64,000 bases of DNA from Desertivirga brevis. Its GTDB lineage: Bacteria > Bacteroidota > Bacteroidia > Sphingobacteriales > Sphingobacteriaceae. Of this stretch, positions 1 through 7,055 are shown piece after piece (within the stretch, counting starts at the first letter, position 1; each line of letters starts with the position of its first letter). The stretch covers positions 186,001-250,000 of the forward strand of contig NZ_JAFEWF010000009.1 in assembly GCF_017355835.1 (NCBI RefSeq), written 5' to 3'. The position numbers and the translations under genes were made by a program. The notes beneath the pieces are model-generated. The model had not been told where the DNA came from. It was given only the letters and a program-made list of their open reading frames with translations, and searched no databases.

Positions 1-369
1 TTTTAGATCCTGTCCTTTGAATTTATTAAGTTTAATAGCAAACACTGCACCCACATTACTAATACCTATTTGTCCGCGACTAGCATCAGTGCTTTGGTTA
101 AAATAAGTGCTTGTTGTATTATAGTTCATTAATTCGGGAGTAAAAGCGAATTCAGATTTAGTGTATAATCCCAGACCCGCCGGGTTTCCGCTAATTGAAC
201 TTAAATCGCCTCCCATTGCAGTTTGAGCATTTCCGAGTGCCTTTATTCTGGCTGTCGACCCAAACTCATATTGTGAAAACCGTAAAGCATCTGTCGCATA
301 ACCCTGCGCATACGTCTCCCCCTTAATTGCCAACAAGGCAATTAATAAAACTAAATATGTGTGTTTCAT
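1..369 (-). CDS. Outer membrane protein, OMPP1/FadL/TodX-like (partial, C-terminus beyond the left edge)
   Basis: The minus-strand frame from the ATG at 369-367 stays open to base 1, giving 123 residues without a stop. Residues 1-22 form a signal peptide (charged start, Leu-rich core, ending YAQ). The segment around residues 37-65 (GSTARIKALGNAQTAMGG, then SGNPAGL) matches the 'ALGGA...NPAGL' region at the mature N-terminus of FadL/OMPP1-type beta-barrels of Bacteroidota, which are thought to pass hydrophobic solutes across the outer membrane. It begins only 11 bases after the stop of the upstream lipoprotein gene, so the two are probably co-transcribed. The substrate cannot be told and the barrel itself is outside the window. 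Confidence 0.75.
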   Translation of the reverse strand, partial: MKHTYLVLLIALLAIKGETYAQGYATDALRFSQYEFGSTARIKALGNAQTAMGGDLSSISGNPAGLGLYTKSEFAFTPELMNYNTTSTYFNQSTDASRGQIGISNVGAVFAIKLNKFKGQDLK

Positions 370-380
370 TGTTTTTAATT

Positions 381-1313
381 TTAATTGCCTCCTCGCGAAG
401 GACGTGAACCAGAGTTGTTTCCACCACCACTGCTGCTGCTGCCACCACCGCCATAACTTGAAGGCGCTGGAGCTGAACGTTCAACTGGTGCTGGTCTTTC
501 AGTTCGAGTTTGAGGTTGAGTTTCCCTCGTTGAACTGGTTGATGGCTGTCTTTCTCTCTGAGTATTATAGTCTGGGCCTGAAGGTCTTGGTCTTCTGTAG
601 CTGGGTTGCTCTCCTGAACTGCTTGTTCTACCATTACCGTTAGTAGAGCTTCTAGGTTGGCCTCCGGTTATTATCGTTCCTCTTCCTGAAGAGCGGTATA
701 CATCTGAACCTCCTCTTGTAGGTCTTGGGCCGTAGTTCGGATTCGATCTCCTGTCATATACATACCCCGGATACACATTATAGTAAGAATAAGGCCCCCA
801 GTAATTGCTATAATATGGAGCGCCATAATATCCCATGTAAAGATTGTCATAGTACCCGAGGCCCCATCTTGGAAAAGCACCAAATCCTAATGAAAGTGAT
901 AGTCCGCCCCTATAATACCATGGGTCATAGAAGAATGGATCATAACGGTAAGAATACCAGGGATTGTATGAGTAAGCATACCAGCTGTCAAAGTAATTCG
1001 ACCTCCATGGTGAACGACCGTAAAAACGGTTTAATCGCGAAGCATAGCCGTAATCGTAATTGTAATCATCGTAGTAGCGATCATCGTAAGAGCTATTGTT
1101 AGCATAATTACCGCCTCCGTACAATTGCTCGTCTGTGCGATAGCTCCTTTCTTCTCTTCGTTCTTCTCTGACTGCAAGAGTTACTTCTTTCGCCTTTGCC
1201 TCTGTAAAATACACATCATCATCGTTGCTCTGTTGTTGAGCAATCTTTTGCGTAGAGCAGGATCCCAGCAATAATGCCGAGATTGCGAAAACGGGTAATA
1301 GTAATTTTTTCAT
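381..1313 (-). CDS. Tyr/Gly/Ser-rich low-complexity lipoprotein
   Basis: A 310-residue protein of unknown function. The start at 1313 was chosen because it opens a good lipoprotein signal (MKKLLLPVFAISALLLGSC, lipobox LGSC, lipidated Cys19). The open frame extends 25 codons further upstream, but those residues are not signal-like. After the Cys comes an acidic DDVYFTEAKAKE stretch common in small Bacteroidota lipoproteins. The middle (about residues 70-190) is very rich in Tyr, Trp, Asp and Arg, and the last 110 residues are Ser/Gly/Pro/Arg/Thr rich and probably disordered. Such proteins are often auto-named 'vitellogenin II precursor', a name without functional meaning. Probably surface or periplasmic, and in an operon with the FadL-like gene. 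Confidence 0.75.
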   Translation of the reverse strand: MKKLLLPVFAISALLLGSCSTQKIAQQQSNDDDVYFTEAKAKEVTLAVREERREERSYRTDEQLYGGGNYANNSSYDDRYYDDYNYDYGYASRLNRFYGRSPWRSNYFDSWYAYSYNPWYSYRYDPFFYDPWYYRGGLSLSLGFGAFPRWGLGYYDNLYMGYYGAPYYSNYWGPYSYYNVYPGYVYDRRSNPNYGPRPTRGGSDVYRSSGRGTIITGGQPRSSTNGNGRTSSSGEQPSYRRPRPSGPDYNTQRERQPSTSSTRETQPQTRTERPAPVERSAPAPSSYGGGGSSSSGGGNNSGSRPSRGGN

Positions 1314-1415
1314 TGTTGTGTGTGTTTGAACTCTCTCTGCAAAATCCCCATCAGCATGACGAAACCTGGTGAGAAATGGTTGCATCAATTAATATAAATA
1401 CCTCGGTTAGTTTTA

Positions 1416-1423
1416 TAACTTTG
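1416..1423 (+). promoter_or_regulatory. Candidate -7 box of proS promoter
   Basis: TAACTTTG matches the Bacteroidota -7 consensus TAnnTTTG and lies 52 bases before the proS ATG. No convincing -33 TTTG element is seen at the expected spacing. Confidence 0.5.
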
Positions 1424-1475
1424 CCTCTTTGATATTTGTGTTAAAATTACAAAAAAAATCATTTCAAAACATATT

Positions 1476-2948
1476 ATGAGTAAGGGAATTACAAGTAAAA
1501 ATGAAGATTATTCGCAGTGGTATAACGAACTGGTAACAAAGGCCGATCTTGCCGAGCATTCCGCTGTAAGAGGCTGTATGGTTATCAAGCCCTACGGATA
1601 TTCTATCTGGGAGAAAATGCAAGCGGCTTTAGACAAAATGTTTAAAGATACCGGACATACCAATGCTTACTTTCCTCTTTTTATTCCCAAATCATTCTTC
1701 TCTAAAGAAGCATCTCACGTTGAAGGTTTTGCTACTGAATGTGCAGTTGTTACTCACTATCGTTTAAAGAACGATGGTAATGGAAACATTATTGTAGATG
1801 AAGAAGCTAAATTGGAGGAAGAACTGATCGTTCGTCCAACATCAGAAACCATTATCTGGAATACGTATAAAGGTTGGATCCAGTCCTATCGCGATCTTCC
1901 GATCCTGGTGAACCAGTGGGCAAACGTTGTTCGCTGGGAGATGCGTACAAGGCTTTTCCTTAGAACTGCTGAATTTCTTTGGCAGGAAGGTCATACAGCA
2001 CATGCCACTTCCCAAGAAGCGATTGAAGAGGCAGAAAGAATGCTGGAAGTATATGCGGATTTCGCTGAAAACTTTTTAGCGGTACCTGTAGTGAAAGGAG
2101 TGAAAACTCCAAACGAACGTTTTGCCGGTGCTGTAGAAACGTATTGTATAGAGGCTCTAATGCAAGATGGAAAGGCTTTGCAGGCAGGTACATCTCACTT
2201 CCTTGGTCAGAATTTCGCTAAAGCATTCGATGTGAAGTTCACCAATAAGGAGGGTAAGCTTGATTACGTCTGGGCTACTTCATGGGGTGTTTCAACCCGT
2301 TTAATGGGAGCTCTGATCATGGCTCATTCTGATGATCAAGGTCTTGTTTTGCCCCCAAAACTTGCGCCTATCCAGGTGGTTATAGTGCCTATCTACAAAG
2401 GAGATGAGGAGTTTGCAAAAATTTCAGCAGTTGCAGATGAATTATCTCAGGCACTGAAGCAAAAAGGAATATCGGTAAAATACGACAACCGCGAAACGCA
2501 GAGACCAGGCTTTAAATTTGCAGAATATGAACTTAAAGGGGTTCCTGTGCGTGTAGCAATAGGTGGTCGCGATCTGGAGAATGGTACAGTTGAACTGGCT
2601 CGTCGGGATACGAAATCTAAGGAGACTGTAATCAGGGAAGGTTTGGCTGAAAGGATTGAAGCCCTACTTGAAGAAATTCAATCGAACATTTACCAAAAAG
2701 CATTAAAGTTTCGCGAGGAAAGCACTACCGAGGTAAATTCTTATGATGAGTTTAAGCAGGTATTAGATACGAAGGCTGGATTCGTTTCTGCTCATTGGGA
2801 TGGCACTCCTGAAACAGAGCAGAAAATCAAGGAAGAAACAAAGGCAACTATTCGTTGCATCCCTTTAAATAATAAGCAGGAGGAAGGTGTTTGCATTTAT
2901 TCTGGAAAGCCTTCTACACAAAGGGTGTTATTTGCAAGAGCCTATTAA
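1476..2948 (+). CDS. proS: Prolyl-tRNA synthetase, archaeal/eukaryotic type (ProS type 3)
   Basis: Cytoplasmic class II aminoacyl-tRNA synthetase that charges tRNA-Pro. The 490-residue length fits the short archaeal/eukaryote-like ProRS rather than the long E. coli type with an editing insert. Motif 2 is visible as [10 protein letters not shown] followed by [20 protein letters not shown] (about residues 118-175). Motif 3 lies in the [20 protein letters not shown] segment (about 270-295). An anticodon-binding domain follows (about 300-405), then the type-specific C-terminal domain ending in a terminal Tyr (RAY), a hallmark of this type. Only two Cys remain in the C-terminal domain, so the zinc site of some relatives is probably absent. 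A single gene with its own promoter and terminator. Confidence 0.97.
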   Translation: MSKGITSKNEDYSQWYNELVTKADLAEHSAVRGCMVIKPYGYSIWEKMQAALDKMFKDTGHTNAYFPLFIPKSFFSKEASHVEGFATECAVVTHYRLKNDGNGNIIVDEEAKLEEELIVRPTSETIIWNTYKGWIQSYRDLPILVNQWANVVRWEMRTRLFLRTAEFLWQEGHTAHATSQEAIEEAERMLEVYADFAENFLAVPVVKGVKTPNERFAGAVETYCIEALMQDGKALQAGTSHFLGQNFAKAFDVKFTNKEGKLDYVWATSWGVSTRLMGALIMAHSDDQGLVLPPKLAPIQVVIVPIYKGDEEFAKISAVADELSQALKQKGISVKYDNRETQRPGFKFAEYELKGVPVRVAIGGRDLENGTVELARRDTKSKETVIREGLAERIEALLEEIQSNIYQKALKFREESTTEVNSYDEFKQVLDTKAGFVSAHWDGTPETEQKIKEETKATIRCIPLNNKQEEGVCIYSGKPSTQRVLFARAY

Positions 2949-2950
2949 AA

Positions 2951-2987
2951 TAAATGAGAACAGAGTGGCGTGCTCTGTTCTCATTTA
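2951..2987. terminator. Bidirectional hairpin terminator between proS and the nitroreductase gene
   Basis: A perfect 15-bp inverted repeat (TAAATGAGAACAGAG and its complement) with a 7-base loop lies between two convergent genes, 2 bases after the proS stop and 27 before the nitroreductase stop. There is no strong T-run. Confidence 0.7.
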
Positions 2988-3014
2988 TCTGATAAATATT
3001 GATCTATTGAGAGG

Positions 3015-3665
3015 TTAAGAAACCTTCGCCTCAAGTTCTTCATCTGTTATAAACAGTTTCTCTTTGGCTGTTCTTACTTTTGGGAGGTTAAGCAACCAGT
3101 CATTCTCTGGGTCTCTATATCCTAATGGAAGCAAGCTAACACTTTTCAGTCCTAACGCTTCCAATCCCAGTAATTCGTCCAGTGCTTGTGCATTAAAACC
3201 TTCCATAGGTGTTGCGTCAACTTTTTCTGCTGCAGCTGCAATTAATGCAGTTCCCAATGCAATGTAAGATTGACGGGCAGCCCAGTTAAAGTTTTGTTCT
3301 TCCGTGTTTTTCAAGAAGTTTTCGCCATAAGCGCGCATTGTACCAAGAGATTCTTTTGATACATTTCTAACTTCAGCAATCCTGTCTATAAAATCTTCAA
3401 CTCGTTGTGGTGTAATATTGTTCCATGCGGCAAAAACTAATAAATGAGAACTTTCTGCAATTTGTGGCTGATTATTAGATACTGCCTTGATTTTTTTCCG
3501 AAGATCTTTATCCTTTATTACCAAAACATTGTAAGGCTGCATCCCTACGGATGAGGCAGATAGTCTTATGCTTTCTAAAATTCTTTCTAATTTCTCTTCA
3601 GGGATCTCTTGTCCGTTCATTCGTTTGGTCGCATAGCGCCAATTTAATATCGATAAAATGTCCAT
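3015..3665 (-). CDS. NAD(P)H-dependent oxidoreductase, nitroreductase family
   Basis: A 216-residue FMN-dependent nitroreductase-fold enzyme of the NfsB/YfkO type that reduces nitro compounds, quinones or similar electrophiles. Seen: N-terminal WRYATKRMNG, where the RRATK-like basic motif binds FMN phosphate; then SSVGMQPYNVLVI at about residues 37-50; and the C-terminal GLKSVSLLPLGYRDPENDW segment typical of the flavin pocket. It is divergent from an HxlR-type regulator 95 bases away, a common pairing in which the regulator controls the reductase in response to electrophiles. The natural substrate is unknown. Confidence 0.9.
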   Translation of the reverse strand: MDILSILNWRYATKRMNGQEIPEEKLERILESIRLSASSVGMQPYNVLVIKDKDLRKKIKAVSNNQPQIAESSHLLVFAAWNNITPQRVEDFIDRIAEVRNVSKESLGTMRAYGENFLKNTEEQNFNWAARQSYIALGTALIAAAAEKVDATPMEGFNAQALDELLGLEALGLKSVSLLPLGYRDPENDWLLNLPKVRTAKEKLFITDEELEAKVS

Positions 3666-3684
3666 TTCGGGTGTTTTGTTTAAT

Positions 3685-3719
3685 AGTTACTTTAGATAAC
3701 TCAAAAATATTTAGTAACT
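3685..3719. promoter_or_regulatory. Candidate HxlR operator between divergent genes
   Basis: AGTTACT (3685-3691) and its exact complement AGTAACT (3713-3719) form a spaced inverted repeat in the 94-base divergent spacer. This is the usual place for an HxlR-family operator. The arms are short, so the call is tentative. Confidence 0.35.
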
Positions 3720-3759
3720 TAGTGTCAAACAAGAAGGCACTATTTTAATACTTAGTTAT

Positions 3760-4182
3760 ATGGAAGTAACCATTGGCAAAACACGAGCTAAAGCGAGTCC
3801 AGAAGTTGTAAAAGGTCATTTTCCTGACAAATTTAAGACAATGCAGTGTCCTATTACTAATGTCTTGGATCGCATTAGCGACAAATGGTCTATTCACACG
3901 ATTATTTTGTTGGGCAAATCAGACAAGTTGCGGTTTAATGAGCTTATGAAAGGCATTCATGGCATTTCGCAGCGAATGCTTACAGTTACCCTGAGAAGCC
4001 TGGAGGAAGATGGATTAGTGAGCAGACAAGTTTTTGCCGAAATTCCACCGAGGGTAGAATATCAACTAACTGATTTAGGCAGAAGTTTGCTTTCCCAACT
4101 GATTCATTTATCGGAATGGGCTTCAGAAAATATGACAAAAATTTTTGAATCGAGAGAAAGATATAAAAACGAAAAAGTTTAA
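3760..4182 (+). CDS. HxlR-family winged-helix transcriptional regulator
   Basis: A 140-residue MarR/HxlR-type DNA-binding protein. The family signature is clear: CPITNVLDRISDKWSIHTI (Cys near residue 29, in the position of the redox- or electrophile-sensing Cys of HypR/YodB-type members), RFNELMKGIHGISQRMLTVTL as the recognition helix, and the wing residues EIPPRVEYQLT. About 25 extra residues precede the usual HxlR start; the ATG at 3847 (MQCPI) would be the shorter alternative. It probably autoregulates and controls the divergent nitroreductase; the inducing signal is inferred from family members only. Confidence 0.92.
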   Translation: MEVTIGKTRAKASPEVVKGHFPDKFKTMQCPITNVLDRISDKWSIHTIILLGKSDKLRFNELMKGIHGISQRMLTVTLRSLEEDGLVSRQVFAEIPPRVEYQLTDLGRSLLSQLIHLSEWASENMTKIFESRERYKNEKV

Positions 4183-4264
4183 TTTGTCCCCCTCAATCAA
4201 TCACTAGCTCCGCTAATGTGATGTTTGGCATTGTTAATGAGACTTTCTAATCTTAAGCTAATTC

Positions 4265-4813
4265 ATGAAGATATACACGAAAACAGGTGATAAAGGACAA
4301 ACATCTTTGATAGGTGGTGTGCGGGTCCCTAAATATCACTTGAGGATTGAAAGTTATGGAACAATTGACGAATTAAATTCGTATATCGGATTAATTCGCG
4401 AACATGAGATTGATCCTCACCACAAAACAGTGCTGAAGGAGGTGCAAGACAGATTGTTTACGGTTGGCTCTGTTTTAGCTTCTGATCCGGAAAAATCAAG
4501 GATGAAGTTGCCCGATCTGAAGGAAGAGGATGTTTTAATGCTCGAAAATGAGATGGACAGGATGGAAGTTCTGCTTCCCGAACTAAAGCACTTTATTTTG
4601 CCAGGTGGAGGTAAGACAGCTTCTTTTTGTCATATTGCACGCTGTATTTGCAGAAGGGCTGAAAGATTGGTGGTGCACCTTTCTGAGGAGAGTTATGTGA
4701 ATGAAATGGTAATGGTATACCTTAATCGTCTAAGCGACTACCTGTTTGTTCTGGGCAGAAAGATAGCCTATGACACAGGAAACGAAGAAAATATCTGGTT
4801 GCCACGATTTTAA
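4265..4813 (+). CDS. PduO-type ATP:cob(I)alamin adenosyltransferase
   Basis: Transfers the 5'-deoxyadenosyl group of ATP to cob(I)alamin, producing coenzyme B12. The 182-residue protein has all the family hallmarks: N-terminal TKTGDKGQTSL for ATP binding, RIESYGTIDELNSYIG at about residues 26-41, and LPGGGKTASFCHIARCICRRAER at about residues 116-138 with the ATP/cobalamin-contacting Arg residues. No other B12 gene and no B12 riboswitch is visible nearby, so it more likely serves salvage or loading of an enzyme such as methylmalonyl-CoA mutase than de novo synthesis. The gene is 82 bases after hxlR with no terminator seen between them. Confidence 0.94.
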   Translation: MKIYTKTGDKGQTSLIGGVRVPKYHLRIESYGTIDELNSYIGLIREHEIDPHHKTVLKEVQDRLFTVGSVLASDPEKSRMKLPDLKEEDVLMLENEMDRMEVLLPELKHFILPGGGKTASFCHIARCICRRAERLVVHLSEESYVNEMVMVYLNRLSDYLFVLGRKIAYDTGNEENIWLPRF

Positions 4814-4853
4814 AAGTTAAAAAAATTATTTTAAATTCTTATATTTTTTATTA

Positions 4854-4861
4854 TACTTTTG
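4854..4861 (+). promoter_or_regulatory. Candidate -7 box for the DUF2795 gene
   Basis: TACTTTTG fits TAnnTTTG, in a very AT-rich spacer, 36 bases before the ATG at 4898. Confidence 0.5.
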
Positions 4862-4897
4862 CGACAAATTTTTGAAGCTAAACCCTAAGTAAGTAAT

Positions 4898-5119
4898 ATG
4901 TATTGGACACTAGAATTGGCATCGCATCTGGAAGACGCTCCATGGCCTGCTACAAAAGACGAGTTGATAGATTATGCTATCCGTTCAGGCGCACCTGTTG
5001 AAGTAATTGAAAACTTACAGGCTCTTGAGGATGATGGCGAGCCCTATGAAAATATCGAAGAGATTTGGCCCGACTATCCAACTAAAGATGATTTCTTCTT
5101 TAACGAAGACGAATATTAG
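4898..5119 (+). CDS. Small acidic DUF2795 protein
   Basis: A 73-residue cytoplasmic protein. Residues 2-55 match the DUF2795 pattern: a 'PATKDELIDYAIRSGAP' helix-turn-helix-like core, then VIENLQALEDDGEPY. The C-terminus is strongly acidic (KDDFFFNEDEY). It has its own promoter-like box upstream and a strong terminator downstream, so it is a monocistronic gene. The domain has no known biochemical role; the small size, isolation and own terminator suggest an abundant, separately expressed protein, which is inference. Confidence 0.88.
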   Translation: MYWTLELASHLEDAPWPATKDELIDYAIRSGAPVEVIENLQALEDDGEPYENIEEIWPDYPTKDDFFFNEDEY

Positions 5120-5196
5120 GACCTGGATGAGCAATGCTCATTAGTGGAAAGAAGCAAACTAAGTGCCCTTAGGCATTTATAAAGCATTAGAATTTA

Positions 5197-5230
5197 AAAG
5201 CTCTGTTTTTGCAGGGCTTTTTATTTTTTT
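5197..5230 (+). terminator. Rho-independent terminator of the DUF2795 gene
   Basis: AAAAGCTCTG / CAGGGCTTTT stem with a TTTTT loop followed by a run of T (5218-5230), 77 bases after the stop codon. Confidence 0.85.
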
Positions 5231-5339
5231 CCAGGGGGAATGACCTGTCTACACGGCTTATTTTTTTTCTGTTTGTAGGTCCGTTTAGTCTTGGTCTACA
5301 GTGTTTTAATGTGTATTTTTACATCAACACTCCTAAACC

Positions 5340-5480
5340 TATCCCTCCTCTTTAATTTTCCCTATTAGTTATACTGACCTTACAGCGACCTTATAGCGAT
5401 GTTATAGCGACCTTATAGCGATATTTATCCCTATTTCATTCGTACATCACTCGTTCATAACCCGTACTTGATTCGTCCAC
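5340..5480 (+). repeat. Intergenic repeat element with four 11-bp tandem units (copy A)
   Basis: Bases 5376-5419 are four tandem 11-bp units of the form GACCTTATAGC (variants GACCTTACAGC and GATGTTATAGC), followed by GATATTT. A pyrimidine-rich stretch precedes them, and CGTACTTGATTCGT follows at about 5460. A second, inverted copy with the same order of blocks is present near 59.6 kb. The rest of 5231-5600 holds no recognisable gene: only AT-rich sequence, GTTCA/TTCGT-rich stretches and a GC-richer patch around 5495-5560. Confidence 0.75.
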
Positions 5481-5600
5481 AAGCTATTCACAATAGCCAG
5501 CGTAGTCCCTACGGCTGGCCCGGTTTCCGAACTAGAACCGAACGAGGTCCGAACGATTACAGGAAATTAATAGGTTCCTTGAGATCTGCGTCTCTTTAAA

Positions 5601-5831
5601 TTAGCGAGCCCGTTGAAGACAGCCAGAAACATCCAGTTGCTCCCGGCAATCGAGCTCATTAAGTCTATTATTAAGAATGTTAATTTCGTTAGTGATTACA
5701 TCATAATGGAACTGATTGTTACCGGGGAATTTCTCATTATGACCAAGTTTAATCTCTTCGTTTAGGGCCTCTACACTTTCATAGCGTTTAAATAGGCGTT
5801 TTTGTCCGTGGCGTTTAAATAGGATATGCAT
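5601..5831 (-). CDS. Doubtful 76-residue hypothetical protein
   Basis: An open frame encoding a basic N-terminus (KRHGQKRLFKRYESVEALNEEI) followed by a segment with helical potential (NEINILNNRLNEL). The residue pattern looks more protein-like than its repeat-filled surroundings, but there is no clear ribosome site, no promoter and no recognised family. It could be the remnant of a larger gene. Included only as a possibility. Confidence 0.3.
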   Translation of the reverse strand: MHILFKRHGQKRLFKRYESVEALNEEIKLGHNEKFPGNNQFHYDVITNEINILNNRLNELDCREQLDVSGCLQRAR

Positions 5832-5956
5832 ACAATTCCAACAGCGACTACTGTCAATTGTGTTTGCGATTTAATAATAGTTTAGGTGACACTAATAATT
5901 GAGTTCGAGGATTGTGTAAAAGAGGATAAGAGGACGGGGGAGAATGTTTTGAGGAA

Positions 5957-5996
5957 AGTAAAAACTATACTGTGCTTATTTTCTAAGCACAGTATA
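5957..5996 (-). terminator. Terminator of the universal stress protein gene
   Basis: A perfect 13-bp stem (TATACTGTGCTTA with its complement, 5966-5978 and 5984-5996) followed on the minus strand by GTTTTTAC, 20 bases beyond the uspA-like stop. Confidence 0.85.
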
Positions 5997-6015
5997 ATAA
6001 AACTAATTATATGTC

Positions 6016-6840
6016 TTACCCGGGAATTGCAAGAAGCGGAATTCTTGTTTTAAATGCCATTTCCAAAGTTTTGCTTTTATGAAATAAGGAATTCCAAAAG
6101 CCGTATTTGTGCGGCGACATTATCAGCATGTCTGCATTGAATTCATTTATTCCTTTTTCTAGCCCCGCAATGATGCTTTTTGATTCAACATCCTTGTAGG
6201 TATGTTTTACGGTGCTGATTGAGTTCTCCAACAGTTCGAGGGTTGCTGTTCTTGTGACAAACTCTTGGTCAGATTCTTCATGATCTCTGCACACATGAAG
6301 TATTTGTAGTTCAGACTCGAAGGCTGAAACAAATTCCTTAAGATTAACCAAGTGTTTTTTATGCGGTAAAGAGTGATAGTCACATGCGTATAGCACTTTC
6401 TCCGGGAAATTAAACTGGACGCCTTCCGGAACTATCAAAACCGGAACTGTTGAGTTTGTAATTATCGTATTTGAAACGTTTTCGGTAGAAAGATAGGCGC
6501 TGTAGTCTTTTTTTCGTCCCATAACTATCATGCTTGCATTTACCTTTTCTGCAAATTCTGATAGGGTGTCTTCAGAAAGAGAAGTAAGCGTATGGCTGGT
6601 TAGGGGAATATTATACCGATACGACGCAGCTTCCGCATAACTTTCCAAATGCTCCTGATTATTCTTCACTAATTTACTCATCCCCGTAGGGCTTATCCTG
6701 GCATTTAACACGTGTATGCTAAATTGGTAGTAATTAAGAAGACTTATTTTAGCTTTTGTAAATTTTGCAATAAATGAGGCGTATTTCAATGCTACCTCTG
6801 AGCTTTCGGAGAAGTCGGTAGCTACTATAATGGTTTGCAT
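6016..6840 (-). CDS. Universal stress protein with two UspA domains
   Basis: A 274-residue tandem UspA protein. The start is the ATG at 6840 (MQTIIVATDFSESSEVALKYA); the 14 codons upstream in frame are not family-like. Domain 1 covers about residues 1-140 and domain 2 about 150-274. Neither domain shows the ATP-binding G-x2-G-x9-G-S/T motif: domain 1 has VMGRKKDYSAYLSTENVSN and domain 2 has MSPHKYGFWNSLFHKSKTLEM. It is therefore probably of the non-nucleotide-binding kind frequent in Bacteroidota. Monocistronic with its own terminator. The stress it answers cannot be told. Confidence 0.92.
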   Translation of the reverse strand: MQTIIVATDFSESSEVALKYASFIAKFTKAKISLLNYYQFSIHVLNARISPTGMSKLVKNNQEHLESYAEAASYRYNIPLTSHTLTSLSEDTLSEFAEKVNASMIVMGRKKDYSAYLSTENVSNTIITNSTVPVLIVPEGVQFNFPEKVLYACDYHSLPHKKHLVNLKEFVSAFESELQILHVCRDHEESDQEFVTRTATLELLENSISTVKHTYKDVESKSIIAGLEKGINEFNADMLIMSPHKYGFWNSLFHKSKTLEMAFKTRIPLLAIPG

Positions 6841-6946
6841 AATACTGGTTTTAGAATATAAAATTACCAGTTTTATCACCACTAAAAATGATGGCAGTCA
6901 CGCAGATATAAGACAAAGACCCATGTATTGGTCAGGTTTCAGGTTT

Positions 6947-7042
6947 GACTGGTCAGGTATCAGCGATGAGATGTCAGCAGTGAGGTCTTTTTGTTGCCTC
7001 ACCACTCACGTCTGATCGCTGATTAGTCACGTCTGACCACTC
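6947..7042. repeat. Large imperfect inverted repeat downstream of ettA
   Basis: Left arm 6947-6986 and right arm 6996-7042 share CCTCAC..CT.AC.TCT.ATCGCTGAT..TGACCA.TC in inverted orientation around a 9-base loop (CTTTTTGTT); the right arm has a 7-base insertion. Internal GTCAGGT / TCAGGTTT repeats flank the left arm. It sits 13 bases after the ettA stop and could act as an mRNA 3' stem-loop, or be a palindromic intergenic repeat (REP-like). Confidence 0.65.
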
Positions 7043-7055
7043 AAGGCTCACCGAC

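Noticed and set aside
1314..1388. 25-codon N-terminal extension of the Tyr-rich lipoprotein
   Set aside because: It would bury the lipoprotein signal behind a polar stretch; the ATG at 1313 gives a perfect lipobox.
4183..4264. Cobalamin riboswitch before the adenosyltransferase gene
   Set aside because: The 82-base spacer is too short and lacks the B12-box.
5376..5419. CRISPR array
   Set aside because: Units are 11 bp, directly abutting, with no spacers and no cas genes.
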